From Kitasatospora sp. NBC_01250 (lineage in GTDB: Bacteria > Actinomycetota > Actinomycetes > Streptomycetales > Streptomycetaceae), in assembly GCF_036226465.1 (NCBI RefSeq), contig NZ_CP108476.1, positions 186,001 through 250,000 of the forward strand: DNA of 64,000 bases, in the 5' to 3' direction. Shown here in pieces: positions 42,780 through 51,878 of this stretch. A program made the position numbers and the translations under genes. The notes below the pieces were generated by a model, which was not told the origin of the DNA, did not search any database, and saw nothing but the letters and a program-made list of their open reading frames with translations. The number at the start of each line of letters is the position of its first letter. Position 1 is the first letter of the stretch.

Positions 42780-43772
42780 ATGCGCAGCAGTACCTTCCGC
42801 CCGCTGAGTCTTCTCGTTCTCGGCGGTACCCGTTTCCTGGGCCGCGCCGTCGTCGAGGCCGTACTGGCCGACGGTCACCAGGTGACACTGTTCAACCGCG
42901 GCCGCACCAACCCCGGCCTGTTCCCCGGGGTCGAGACCGTCATCGGCGACCGCACCGGTGACCTGTCCGCCCTGTCCCACCGGCGCTGGGACGCGGTCGT
43001 CGACGTGGCCGGCTACGACCCGCAGGTGGTCGGCCTGTCGGTCGACGCCCTGCGCGGCCGGGTGGGGCGGTACGTCTTCGTCTCCTCCCTGTCCGTCCTC
43101 GCCGACCAGAGCACGCCGCAGAACGAGGACGGCGAACTGCTCGTGCTGCGTGAGGACATGCCGCCCGAGGAGGCGTACGGGGCCCGCAAGGCCGCCTGCG
43201 AGCGCGTGGTGCTCGACGCGTTCGCGCAGCGGGCGTCCATCGTCCGCCCTGGCATGATCGTCGGGCCGCACGACCCGACGGACCGCTTCGCGTACTGGCC
43301 GCGCCGCTTCGCCCGTGGCGGGCGTGTGCTGCTTCCCGGTGACCCGGCGGATGCCGCCCAGTTCATCGACGTCCGGGATGTGGCCGACTGGATCGTCGGC
43401 TGCGTGGGCGAGGAGCGGAGCGGCGTCTTCAACGTGACCGGCCCGACGCTCGCCTTCGGCGCGTTCTTCGAGGCGTGCCGCGCGCTCGCCGGCGCTCGCG
43501 CCGAGACGGTCTGGGTGCCGAGCGAGCGGCTGCTCGCGGCCGGGGTCGACCCCTGGATGGGCGTTCCCATGTGGATCGCCGACCCTGCGTGCGAGGCCAT
43601 CAACCGGGTCGACGTCTCGCGCGCGCTGGCCGCCGGGCTGACGCTCCGTCCGCTCGCGCGGACCCTGGTGGACACGCTCGCCTGGGACACCGCACGCGGC
43701 GCGCTGCCCCAGGACCGCGAAGGGCTCGGCGAGCAGGAGGAGCAGCGCCTCCTGCGGATGCTGACGGACTGA
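42780..43772 (+). CDS. NAD-dependent epimerase/dehydratase-like protein
   Basis: A 330-residue extended/atypical SDR. The nucleotide motif LVLGGTRFLGRAVVEA is near residue 15; the SDR tyrosine lies in EEAYGARKAACE (YxxxK); IVRPGMIVGPHDPTDRF and QFIDVRDVADWIV are the substrate-side segments. Close relatives are annotated as reductases acting on nucleotide sugars or other bound substrates. GGAG lies 10 bases before the ATG. A perfect terminator follows. Confidence 0.85.
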   Translation: MRSSTFRPLSLLVLGGTRFLGRAVVEAVLADGHQVTLFNRGRTNPGLFPGVETVIGDRTGDLSALSHRRWDAVVDVAGYDPQVVGLSVDALRGRVGRYVFVSSLSVLADQSTPQNEDGELLVLREDMPPEEAYGARKAACERVVLDAFAQRASIVRPGMIVGPHDPTDRFAYWPRRFARGGRVLLPGDPADAAQFIDVRDVADWIVGCVGEERSGVFNVTGPTLAFGAFFEACRALAGARAETVWVPSERLLAAGVDPWMGVPMWIADPACEAINRVDVSRALAAGLTLRPLARTLVDTLAWDTARGALPQDREGLGEQEEQRLLRMLTD

Positions 43773-43782
43773 CACCGGCAGG

Positions 43783-43815
43783 GTCCCTTCCTCGATCGTG
43801 CAGCGAGGAAGGGAC
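43783..43815 (+). terminator. transcription terminator after epimerase-like gene
   Basis: GTCCCTTCCTCG (43783-43794) and CGAGGAAGGGAC (43804-43815) form a perfect 12-bp stem with a 9-base loop, 11 bp after the stop codon. There is no T-run, as is common in Streptomyces. Confidence 0.8.
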
Positions 43816-44235
43816 GCACCGGAGAGGTGCCCCGAGGGCACCGTACGAGCGACGAGGCGCCGTCCGGACTTCCAGTCCCCATCACGAGTGCGAGCAGCGC
43901 ATCATCATGCCGGACCTCTTCGTGCAAGGCTGCGGCCATGCCATTCGGTTGGCGTGCCCGATTCCGCTGCTCTGCCCGTGACCTTGCCCCGCGACTTTCC
44001 CATGGTCCAGAGGCACGAAGTGAAATCGTCTCCATCCTCGGAGCGGCTGGGACGCCCTGACGGGCCGTACTGCAGCCGGGCCGGCTCCCGCGGCCCCGCC
44101 CTCCAGCGGGTCCGGACTCTGCGCCCCCGTCCCTGTGCCGTGCTCCGCGCTGCATGTCCGTTGCCGTAGCCTTACGAGGACAGGACCGAGAGCCCGCACT
44201 GCATCCGCGCCCGCCGGGATTCCTTGCGGGCCTGG
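43816..44235. other. intergenic region
   Basis: Between the terminator and the 3' end of the TetR gene I see no gene or structured element that I can support. Confidence 0.45.
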
Positions 44236-44829
44236 TCAGTTGCCCGGGTGGGTGGCCGCCCAGCCGTGTTCGAGCAGCGCGAAGGCCTCCTCGGCGGCCC
44301 GGCGCGGTTCGGGGTGCCGCAGGACGAGGCTGCGGGCCTCCAGGGCGAAGTGGGCCAGGGCGGCGCAGCTGACGTCGCCCTCGGGCGCGCCCACGGCTGC
44401 GGCGACGGCCCTCGCCAGGGCCGCTTCGTGGCGTGTCCACATGTGGTGGGCGTAGTCGCGCAGAGCAGGGGTCTCCTGCACCAGGCGGGTGAAGTCGGCG
44501 AACCGCGGGTCCGCGGCATGGATGGCGAGCTGGGTCTGCTTCAGCAGGAGGTGCTCGCGCAACGCCTGCGGGATCGACTGGCCCGGGGGGCGATCGCGCA
44601 CGGCGGCCACGAGTGCGGCTTCCAGGTCGTCCTCCTGATCGAAGACCAGGGCCTCCTTGACGGGGAAGTGCTTGAACAGGGTGGTCACCGAGACGTCGGC
44701 GAGGTCGGCGACGTCCTTGACGCCGACCTGGTCGTAGCCACGCCCGAGGAAGAGCTCAAGTGCGGCGTCGGCCAGGGACTGGCGGGTCTGGGCCTTCTTG
44801 CGCTCGCGGCGCCCGGTCGGTTCGGTCAC
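44236..44829 (-). CDS. TetR-family transcriptional repressor
   Basis: A 197-residue regulator. HTH: FLGRGYDQVGVKDVADLADVS then VTTLFKHFPVKEALVF, the TetR pattern. A TetR_C_17-like C-terminal domain ends EEAFALLEHGWAATHPGN. A GTG at 44829 or 44835 can start it; the first has an AGAG at better spacing. It is divergent from a TetX-like monooxygenase gene over 123 bp and should repress it until an aromatic or antibiotic substrate binds. Confidence 0.88.
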   Translation of the reverse strand: MTEPTGRRERKKAQTRQSLADAALELFLGRGYDQVGVKDVADLADVSVTTLFKHFPVKEALVFDQEDDLEAALVAAVRDRPPGQSIPQALREHLLLKQTQLAIHAADPRFADFTRLVQETPALRDYAHHMWTRHEAALARAVAAAVGAPEGDVSCAALAHFALEARSLVLRHPEPRRAAEEAFALLEHGWAATHPGN

Positions 44830-44855
44830 GCGCACACTCTATCGCGAACTGCATT

Positions 44856-44868
44856 CACTTCAAAAGTG
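44856..44868. promoter_or_regulatory. probable TetR operator
   Basis: CACTT-CAA-AAGTG is an inverted repeat centred between the divergent TetR and monooxygenase genes, in the only AT-rich part of the gap. Confidence 0.5.
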
Positions 44869-44952
44869 TAGTCATTGCACTTATTGAGCGAGTGTGCTTT
44901 CGTGGTGATGCCGGGCCTCCCGGTGACCCACCCACCTCCCGAAGGGCACTCC

Positions 44953-46065
44953 ATGAACTCCGCTCGTCATCCCCGCATCGCGATCGTCGGCGCCGGCCTC
45001 GGCGGCCTCACCTGCGCCCGAGTCCTGCAGCGACACGGCCGCTCTGTCACCGTCTTCGAACGCGAGGCATCCGCCGACGCCCGCCCGCAGGGCGGCAGCC
45101 TCGACATGCACGCCGACACCGGCCAGGCCGCGCTGCGCGCGGCGGGGCTCCTCGACCACTTCCACGCCCTCGCCCGCCCCGAAGGGGACGAGTGGCGCGT
45201 GCTCGACTTCGCCACCGCGGGCGTCCTGGCGCACCAGGTGCCTTCCCCCGACGCCGACGGACGGCCGGAGATCGACCGGGGCCAACTGCGCGGTCTGCTC
45301 CTGGAGTCCATCGCCGAGGGCACGGTGCGATGGAACCGAGCCGTGAGCGCCGTCACCCCGCTGGCGGACGGCACCTGCCGACTGCTCTTCACCGACGGCA
45401 CCGCCGAACACTTCGACCTGGTGGTCGGCGCCGACGGCGCCTGGTCGCGCGTCCGGCCGGCCCTGTCGCACGCCGCCCCCAGCTACACCGGTGTCACCTT
45501 CATGGAGACCGGATTCGACCACTGCGACACCCGCCACCCCGACCTCGCCCGGCTGGTCGGCAACGGATCGATGCTGGCGAAGGGCGCCGGACGGACCTTG
45601 GTCGCCCAGCGCAACAGCAACGGCCACATCCGTGCCTACATCGCGCTCCGCGAGCCGGAGGACTGGCACGTGGCCGCCGGTGTCGACCTCGGCGACCATC
45701 AGGCCGTGCGGACGCAGCTGTTGAGGATGTTCGAGGGCTGGGACGAGAGCCTGCGCAACATCCTGCGCAACGGCGACAGCGGGTTCGTCAACCGGTCCCT
45801 GTTCGTGCTGCCCGCCCCGCACACCTGGGAGCACGTTACCGGCGTCACGCTGCTCGGCGATGCCGCGCACCTGATGCCCCCGGTCGGGCTGGGCGCCAAC
45901 CTCGCCATGCTCGACGGCTCCGACCTCGCCCACGCCCTGGTGGCCGAGCCCAGCATCAGCGACGCCGTCCGTGCCTACGAGAGCATCATGCTGCCGCGCT
46001 CGGCCGAGGCCGCGACGGGCAGCGCTCAGGGCCTCGACCACCTCGTCCCCGCGGCGACCCCCTGA
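44953..46065 (+). CDS. TetX-like FAD-dependent monooxygenase
   Basis: A 370-residue class A flavoprotein monooxygenase. FAD motif IVGAGLGGLTCARVL, then QGGSLDMHADTGQAAL, which resembles the TetX group, LVVGADGAWSRVRPAL, and the second FAD motif TLLGDAAHLMPPVGLGANLAM. TetX inactivates tetracyclines by hydroxylation at C11a; many relatives act on other aromatic polyketides. Its pairing with a divergent TetR gene copies the usual layout of inducible antibiotic-modifying genes. GAAGGGC precedes the ATG at 44953. Activity on tetracyclines is not proven by sequence. Confidence 0.87.
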   Translation: MNSARHPRIAIVGAGLGGLTCARVLQRHGRSVTVFEREASADARPQGGSLDMHADTGQAALRAAGLLDHFHALARPEGDEWRVLDFATAGVLAHQVPSPDADGRPEIDRGQLRGLLLESIAEGTVRWNRAVSAVTPLADGTCRLLFTDGTAEHFDLVVGADGAWSRVRPALSHAAPSYTGVTFMETGFDHCDTRHPDLARLVGNGSMLAKGAGRTLVAQRNSNGHIRAYIALREPEDWHVAAGVDLGDHQAVRTQLLRMFEGWDESLRNILRNGDSGFVNRSLFVLPAPHTWEHVTGVTLLGDAAHLMPPVGLGANLAMLDGSDLAHALVAEPSISDAVRAYESIMLPRSAEAATGSAQGLDHLVPAATP

Positions 46066-46180
46066 GCACACCCGCCCGTGGTGCCTGCGGCGGCGGCCCG
46101 CCCGCGCTTCCGTGTTCCAGGAGAAGCAGCAGAGCGGGGCAAGGACTCGGCGGACCGACCGGCGGATTCCTGGGGGAACG

Positions 46181-47323
46181 TCAGGTGTGCGGGGCCTCCT
46201 CCAGTTTCGGCTGCGCGGGCTCGGCGGCCTCCCACGCGATCAGGGCGAGCAGGGCCAGGACCGCCGTCGCGAGCGCGGCGGCGCCACTGTTCCAGAGCGC
46301 GGCGGGCGTCACGAGTGCGGCGGTGGCGAGTGCGGCCAGGATGCGGGGCAGGGGCCAGCTGCCCGCGAGGGCGCGGTGGAAACAGGCGAGGCCGGACAGG
46401 TAGAGGGCGGTGCCGAGGGGCAGCAGGAGGGCGGCGAGGTGGTGGGAGGGACGGAGGAACTCGTCGATGGCCTTCTGCATGCCGACCGCCGCGACCACGA
46501 TGCCGAAGATGATCACGTAGTAGGCGTAACCGAAGGAGTAGACAGCGACGCGCGATCGGTGCCCGGCCGGGACCCGATCCAGCCGAGCCTCGCTCTCGCG
46601 TTCTTCCCGCCCGAAGTAGAGCCACCACATCTCGGCGCTCAGCACCAGCGCCAGCAAAGCGCCCAGGATGGACGTGGTGACGCTGTTCTCCCGCGAGGTC
46701 ACGGCTCCGACCTCGGTGATCGACTCGCCCAGCACGATGATCACCGCGAGTCCGTGGCGCTCGACGAAGTGCCCGGCACCGACCGCGAACCCGCTGGCCC
46801 TGGTGACCAGCGGTGTCATCACCTCCATGGCGGCCGCCAGCGTCCACAACCACAGTCGTGCGTGCGGCGGTGCGGCCGCCGCCGCCAGCACCACAAGGGC
46901 GCTGGCCAGGTTCAGCGGACCGATGCGCATGATCCCGCGGTGGCCGGAGGTCCCGATGAATCCGACCAGGTGGACCGTGACGACCAGGAGGTAGCCGGCG
47001 CCGAGGATGAGCGCCCAGGGACCGTGCCCAGGCGCCTTCGGGACGGCCATCGACATCAGGAAGAACCCCGCCATGGCGGTCAGCAGGAGCAGGCGAGGGC
47101 CGGTGCGGTCGAGATCGAGCGCGTTGGTCAGCCAGGCGTAGCCGGCGTACATCCACCAGACGAGCATCAGGAGCACCGCCATCCGGCCCACGCCGAGCAG
47201 CGTGGGCGCGACGGTGAGGGGCGAGGCGACCTGGGTGATCGTGAAGACGAAGACCAGGTCGAAGAAGAGCTCCAGCGGCCGCACCGACTCCGCGGGACCT
47301 GGGACGGCTGTCTCATCGGTCAC
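46181..47323 (-). CDS. low temperature requirement protein A (LtrA) family membrane protein
   Basis: A 380-residue membrane protein with ten or more hydrophobic segments. The family start VRPLELFFDLVFVFTITQVAS is clear, followed by WWMYAGYAWLTNALDLDR, GHFVERHGLAVIIVLGES and AEMWWLYFGREER. LtrA was found in Listeria as needed for growth in the cold; its molecular role is unknown. The GTG at 47323 fits the family start. It stands alone and converges with the monooxygenase gene. Confidence 0.9.
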   Translation of the reverse strand: MTDETAVPGPAESVRPLELFFDLVFVFTITQVASPLTVAPTLLGVGRMAVLLMLVWWMYAGYAWLTNALDLDRTGPRLLLLTAMAGFFLMSMAVPKAPGHGPWALILGAGYLLVVTVHLVGFIGTSGHRGIMRIGPLNLASALVVLAAAAAPPHARLWLWTLAAAMEVMTPLVTRASGFAVGAGHFVERHGLAVIIVLGESITEVGAVTSRENSVTTSILGALLALVLSAEMWWLYFGREERESEARLDRVPAGHRSRVAVYSFGYAYYVIIFGIVVAAVGMQKAIDEFLRPSHHLAALLLPLGTALYLSGLACFHRALAGSWPLPRILAALATAALVTPAALWNSGAAALATAVLALLALIAWEAAEPAQPKLEEAPHT

Positions 47324-47410
47324 GGTCGAGATTGTTCCAGCACGGCGCCGCCGCAGCGGCGGACCACGCTGCCACGGGTCCGTTCGGTCGTGCCGCCCTG
47401 CCCTGCGCGG

Positions 47411-47459
47411 CGGTGCTGGGGTGCGGTGCGGTGCGGTGCTGGGGTGCGGTGCGGGGGGG
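47411..47459. repeat. short GGTGC/GGGGTGCGGTGC tandem repeat
   Basis: CGGTGC and GGGGTGCGGTGC units repeat in the gap between the LtrA start and the aldo/keto reductase stop. It is a low-complexity G-rich tract that may vary in length. Confidence 0.65.
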
Positions 47460-47460
47460 C

Positions 47461-48456
47461 TCAGTTGCCGGTGCCGAGGCCGGACATGAATGCGGACGGG
47501 TACCGGTCGCCGCGCGCCGAACCCGCCGGCACCGCCTTCTCGATCTCCGCGAGGTCCTGCGCGGTGAGGGTCAGCTTCATCGCGGGCAGTGCCTCGACCA
47601 ACCGCTCGCGGGTGCGGGCGCCGACCAGCGGCACGATGTCCTCGCCCTGGGCGGCCACCCAGGCGATGGCCAGTTGGGCGACCGTGCACCTCTTCGCGTC
47701 GGCGACCCGGCGCAGTGCCTCCACGAGGGCGAGGTTGTGTTCCACGTTCCCGCTCGAGAACCGCGGGTTGAAGCCGCGGCTGTCACCGGGGCCGGCGGTG
47801 CGGCCGGCGGACCAGTGGCCGGAGATGAGACCGCGGCTGAGGACGCCGTACGCCGTCAGGCCGATCCCGAGCTCCCGCAGCGTGGGCAGGATGTCCGCCT
47901 CCACCGCGCGGGAGATCAGCGAGTACTCGATCTGGAGGTCGGCGACCGGGTGCACGGCGTGCGCGCGGCGGATCGTGGCCGCGTCGACCTCCGAGAGGCC
48001 GAGGTGCCGCACGTACCCGGCGTCGATCATCTCCTTGATCGCGCCCACCGTCTCCTCGATCGGTACCGCCGGATCCAGCCGGGCGGGGCGGTAGATGTCG
48101 ATGTGGTCGGTGCCCAGGCGGGTCAGCGAGTAGGCGAGGAAGTTCTTCACCGCCTCGGGCCGGCCGTCCATCCCGCCGAACCCCGGGCCGGGCGCCCGCA
48201 GCATGCCGAACTTGACGCTCAGCTGGTAGCCGTCCCGGTCCCGGCCGCGCAGCGCCTCGGCGATCAGCAGCTCGTTGTGGCCCATCGCGTAGAAGTCGCC
48301 GGTGTCGATCAGTGTGACGCCCCGCTCCAACGCGGCGTGCACGGTGGCGATGCTCTCCGCGCGGTCGGCCTCCCCGTAGACGCCCGACATGCCCATCGCG
48401 CCCAGACCCATCGCGGAGACGGTGGGGCCGGTGGTGCCCAGGGTTCGTGTCTGCAT
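47461..48456 (-). CDS. aldo/keto reductase (AKR13-like)
   Basis: A 331-residue AKR. LGTTGPTVSAMGLGAMGMSG and IDTGDFYAMGHNELL carry the catalytic Asp and Tyr; Lys lies in SVKFGM. Where the fourth tetrad residue (His) is expected, the sequence is IYRPARLDPAVPIEE, with no His at the usual place; this variant is seen in a subset of AKR13-type proteins. NADP binding at LVGARTRERL. Substrate unknown. Confidence 0.85.
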   Translation of the reverse strand: MQTRTLGTTGPTVSAMGLGAMGMSGVYGEADRAESIATVHAALERGVTLIDTGDFYAMGHNELLIAEALRGRDRDGYQLSVKFGMLRAPGPGFGGMDGRPEAVKNFLAYSLTRLGTDHIDIYRPARLDPAVPIEETVGAIKEMIDAGYVRHLGLSEVDAATIRRAHAVHPVADLQIEYSLISRAVEADILPTLRELGIGLTAYGVLSRGLISGHWSAGRTAGPGDSRGFNPRFSSGNVEHNLALVEALRRVADAKRCTVAQLAIAWVAAQGEDIVPLVGARTRERLVEALPAMKLTLTAQDLAEIEKAVPAGSARGDRYPSAFMSGLGTGN

Positions 48457-48754
48457 CGCGTTCTCCTCCGTCGTCGTCGCTCTACCACCCAGCTTGCGCC
48501 CGCACCGCGACGTGCGGGAGCGGAGCGTTCATCCGGGGACCGCCGATCCCTGGCCCGGCTCTCGCGCCGCGTTGGCGGTCGCCCCGGAGCATCCGGTGCT
48601 TCAGCGCGTCTCCGTACGAGGTGCTCGCGTTCACGGGCCGGCCGGAAACGGGATCCTGCGGTACCACGGGTGGCGGTTCGGAGCACCAGGCCTTGTCGGG
48701 CCAGTGCCGTAGGTTCGTGCCGACCGTGTGCGCCACCCCTGCCTGAGGAGATCC
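48457..48754. other. intergenic region
   Basis: A divergent promoter region. TGAGGAG precedes the next ATG. I see no clear operator. Confidence 0.4.
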
Positions 48755-49531
48755 ATGGCCGACACCATCAACTCGCTCGCGTCCCGTGTCCAGGAACTGC
48801 TGGTGGCGAACCTGACCAGTCCAGCGGCCTCGGCCGCCCACGTCGCCACGGGCTTCCACGACGTCATCGCGCGCGCCACCGCGCTCGGCCCGGACGCGGC
48901 CTGGCTGGTCGGCGCCGGGCACAGCGGGCTCGCCGCCCTGGCCTTCCTGCACCGCGAGATCGACCAGGCACTCTTCCACCTCGACGCCGCCGTCACGGCC
49001 GGCTTCAACGACTGCGTCGCCCTCCACGCCGCCGCGCTCCGGCCGCTGCACGAGGACCCCCGCTTCCGCGCGATCTACCAGCGGATCCGCATCACCATGG
49101 CCGACCTCGACGAACTCGTCTGGATACACCAGGAGATGCACATCATGTCCCGGGACGCCGCGAGGGCCTCCACCGAGAACATCGGCCGCCACGACACCGG
49201 GATCTCCCTGCTCCCCCAGGCCCTCGTTCCGACCCGGGTGCCGAACACCCCCGGGGTCCTGATCGCCCGGATCGACCTCGCCGCCACCCAGACCGCGCTC
49301 CAACGCGCCATCATGAAGGCGGACATCAGCCGCGCCGCCGCCAACGCCTCCATCAGCGCCGTCTCCTACAACTGGGACAACGCCCGCGCCCGGCGGGACG
49401 CCTGGCGCGCCGACGACCTGGAGTCCCAGCGCCGCCAGGCCGCCGCTGCCCGCGCCTTCGTCGGGCGCCCTGGCGTCAGCACGCTGGTCATTCCCTGTCC
49501 GCCGCTCGGGTCACTCATCTGTCCGTCCTGA
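48755..49531 (+). CDS. hypothetical protein, largely helical
   Basis: A 258-residue protein I do not recognise. It has no signal peptide and no membrane segment. The first 130 residues are Ala-rich and helical (WLVGAGHSGLAALAFLHREID, then DCVALHAAALRPLHEDPRF), in the manner of TPR-like repeats. The C-terminal part is Arg/Ala-rich (WDNARARRDAWRADDLESQR). TGAGGAG fixes the start. It converges with the NAD-kinase-like gene. Confidence 0.65.
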   Translation: MADTINSLASRVQELLVANLTSPAASAAHVATGFHDVIARATALGPDAAWLVGAGHSGLAALAFLHREIDQALFHLDAAVTAGFNDCVALHAAALRPLHEDPRFRAIYQRIRITMADLDELVWIHQEMHIMSRDAARASTENIGRHDTGISLLPQALVPTRVPNTPGVLIARIDLAATQTALQRAIMKADISRAAANASISAVSYNWDNARARRDAWRADDLESQRRQAAAARAFVGRPGVSTLVIPCPPLGSLICPS

Positions 49532-49620
49532 CACGGTCACTGAGCTCGGCGCTTCAAGGCGGTGGCGGCGGATGAGTGGTCCAAGGGTTCTCCGGCGCAC
49601 GCCGAGCGCGAGTCGACCGC

Positions 49621-50523
49621 TCACCCCACCAGCCGCAGTCGTTCCGGTGCCACTCGCACCCGCACGGTCTGACCCCAGCTCAGCTGCAGGGCGTCCGACT
49701 CCACACCGTCGCCGAAGGCGACCAGTTGGTCCGACTCCACGGTCAGCGTCAGCTCCTGGCCGACGCCGCAGCAGCCCTGGACCTGGGTGGTCCCGGTGAC
49801 CGGCGAGGGCCAGGCCTCCCGGACGAACCAGCTCAGGGCAGGCGCGCCCGGGGCGGGCAGCGGGACCTCGCTGCGGCGTTCCAGCCAGGCCGAGCGGCAC
49901 CAGCCCGTGGCCCCGGTGCCGGTGCCGACCAGGACGCCGGAAGAGGCCTGCGCCTCGTCGGGGCCGCCGCCGGGCGGAGTGAGGCGGTAGCGGGCGGTCT
50001 GGTGACCGCGCTGGCCCAGGTAGATCTCGTTGAGGGCGAGCAGCCGCTGGGTGTCGTCGGCGACCGCCTCCACCATGGTGCACTCGGCCGACCGCAGGTC
50101 CACCGCGGTGGAGGCGGCCAGCCGCAGCAACTCGGCGGCGTCCTCGGCGTGATGACGGACCAGGACACCCGGGTTACGGCCCGGCTCGGCGTCGATCCCG
50201 ATCACCGGCTGGCCGGCCAGGTACTTGGCGACGTTCGCCACCAGTCCGTCCTGACCGACGACCACCACCAGGTCTTCCGGGCCGAAGAGGAACCGGTCCA
50301 GATCACCGCGCTCGATCCGGCTGCGCCGCCAGTCCGGCGGCACTGCGGCGGCCACCGCCGTCAACGCGGCCTGCAGCCGCCGGTGGCGCTGCTCCACCTC
50401 GTCCAGCGACCGGCCGCGACGGGCCAGGAAGAAGGCGGCCTGGCCCCGCGAGCCGTGCCGGGCGAGCAACTCCTGGTACTCGGTGTGCCGGTGGACCAGC
50501 ACCACGCGCGGGACCAAGGTCAC
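49621..50523 (-). CDS. NAD-kinase-like protein
   Basis: A 300-residue protein with the layout of the NAD kinase/diacylglycerol kinase fold. The GGDG motif appears as VVVGQDGLVANV, keeping the catalytic Asp but with Gln for the second Gly. GTGTGATGWCRSAW stands for the usual TPTGSTAY segment, and the last 80 residues are beta-rich, as in PpnK. It could bind NAD or a related nucleotide; kinase activity is uncertain. Its GTG overlaps the stop of the SPFH gene (GTGA), so the two are made together. Confidence 0.72.
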   Translation of the reverse strand: MTLVPRVVLVHRHTEYQELLARHGSRGQAAFFLARRGRSLDEVEQRHRRLQAALTAVAAAVPPDWRRSRIERGDLDRFLFGPEDLVVVVGQDGLVANVAKYLAGQPVIGIDAEPGRNPGVLVRHHAEDAAELLRLAASTAVDLRSAECTMVEAVADDTQRLLALNEIYLGQRGHQTARYRLTPPGGGPDEAQASSGVLVGTGTGATGWCRSAWLERRSEVPLPAPGAPALSWFVREAWPSPVTGTTQVQGCCGVGQELTLTVESDQLVAFGDGVESDALQLSWGQTVRVRVAPERLRLVG

Positions 50524-51569
50524 CGGGCACCGCCGGCCGGTGCCGGGCGGCCCAGCTGGGCGAGCAGACCGGTCAGCAGGTCCGGGCTGAGCGTGAGGCT
50601 GTCGATCTTCGGCAGGTTCTCGGCCAGCCGGCCGAGCGCGAGGGCCTGCAACACCTCGGGGCTGGCCTGCTGGTGTGCGGCCAGCCAGGCGGCCTGGCCG
50701 GCCGCCTTGGCCTCGCTCAGGGCCCGCTCGGCCGCGGCCTGGGCGTCGGCCAGGAGTACGGCGGCCTCGGCCTCCGCGGTGGCCAACCGGGTACGGCGCT
50801 GCGCCTCCGCCTCGGCCCGGACCTGGTCGGCGGCAGCCTGCTGCTCCGCCTCGCGGTAGGCGTTGACGCCCTGATGGGCGATCAGCTCCTCCTCCCGGCG
50901 GGCGAGTTCGATCCTGTTGGCCAGTTCGTTCTCGGCGATCTTGCGTTCCCGCTCGACCGCGACCGCTCGCCGCTCGTAGGTGGCCCGGTCGGCCTCCTGC
51001 TGCACCTGCTCCCTGGCCGGGGTGCGCAGCGCCCGCTCCAGCTCCGGCTCGGGCCGTAGCGCGGTCACCCGGACCGCGAGCACCACCAGGCCGAGTTCCG
51101 CCAGCCGCGCGTCGTCCGCCAGCCCCTCGGCGATCGCCCGACGCACCGTGCGCACGCCCTCGGCCAGCGCCACCGCCAGCGTGGTACGGGCGATCAGTTC
51201 CAAGGCGTGCTGCTGGGCGGTCTCGGTCAGCAGCGTGCCGAGCTGCTCCAGCGGTTCGGCCCGCCATGCCCCGGTCTCCGGGTCGATGCTGAAGTCCAGC
51301 CGGGTCGCGGCCAGTTCGGGATCGGTGATGCGGTAGGTCAGGGTCACCTGGATGGCCAGGTCCTGGAACTCGGCGGTCCTCGCGTGGCAGAGCAACGACA
51401 GCTCCCGGTCGTCGGCCGGCACTTCGGAGATCGCCGCGGCCAACGGCCGGAACCAGAACGCCAGTCCCGTGCCCTCGTGGGCCACGGTGCCGCCGCGCAG
51501 GTGGCGGATGTGGGCGGTGGGGGCGGCCCGCAGGTGCAGCAGACCGAAGCGCTTCGTGATGTCAGCCAT
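50520..51569 (-). CDS. SPFH/band 7 domain protein
   Basis: A 349-residue stomatin/flotillin-like protein. Residues 1-175 form the SPFH domain (LSLLCHARTAEFQDLAIQVTLTYRI, then VVLAVRVTALRPEPELERAL). Residues 175-300 are a long Ala/Glu/Arg-rich coiled coil. No N-terminal membrane helix is evident, so membrane association would be peripheral. The C-terminus LGRLAENLPKIDSLTLSPDLL is shared by flotillin-type proteins. It is the first gene of a two-gene unit with the NAD-kinase-like protein, behind an AT-rich promoter with an inverted repeat. Confidence 0.85.
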   Translation of the reverse strand: MADITKRFGLLHLRAAPTAHIRHLRGGTVAHEGTGLAFWFRPLAAAISEVPADDRELSLLCHARTAEFQDLAIQVTLTYRITDPELAATRLDFSIDPETGAWRAEPLEQLGTLLTETAQQHALELIARTTLAVALAEGVRTVRRAIAEGLADDARLAELGLVVLAVRVTALRPEPELERALRTPAREQVQQEADRATYERRAVAVERERKIAENELANRIELARREEELIAHQGVNAYREAEQQAAADQVRAEAEAQRRTRLATAEAEAAVLLADAQAAAERALSEAKAAGQAAWLAAHQQASPEVLQALALGRLAENLPKIDSLTLSPDLLTGLLAQLGRPAPAGGAR

Positions 51570-51603
51570 GGGTCCTCATTTCCGAGACACCTTCTCGTCT
51601 CGC

Positions 51604-51643
51604 TGACGATAACTGCACCTCTCACTTATCGTCAATATGACGA
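51604..51643. promoter_or_regulatory. operator/promoter of SPFH unit with three TGACGA half-sites
   Basis: TGACGATAA (51604-51612) and TTATCGTCA (51626-51634) are perfect inverted repeats 13 bp apart; a third TGACGA follows at 51638-51643. On the minus strand TTGACG (51636-51631) and TATCGT (51611-51606) could serve as -35 and -10, so a bound regulator would cover the promoter. Confidence 0.6.
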
Positions 51644-51878
51644 AAGCGACGCCCGTGACCACCGCTCTCGCACGGCGAATAGCGTGCGCCACGCACGCAT
51701 GAGGTGCGACCCTCGCCTGCCCTTCGCACCCGGGCCCACCGTGGCATGTGACAACGTCGCCGTCGGGCGGACCCGCCGGGCCCCGCACCCCTTCCTTGCG
51801 GCCTCAGCAGCCCACGGATGTCGCATACTGACCGAACGGGATACCGCCTCGGCCGCCGGCAGTCCGGAGGGAACGTCC

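Noticed and set aside
42672..42780. A VOC/glyoxalase gene broken by a one-base deletion at its 16th codon
   Set aside because: Restoring the frame gives a Pro/Ala-rich translation that does not continue the VOC fold. I keep it as a short ORF only.
44881..46071. Antisense frame of the same length as the TetX-like gene
   Set aside because: Gly/Val/Glu-rich shadow without motifs, a usual side effect of third-position GC.
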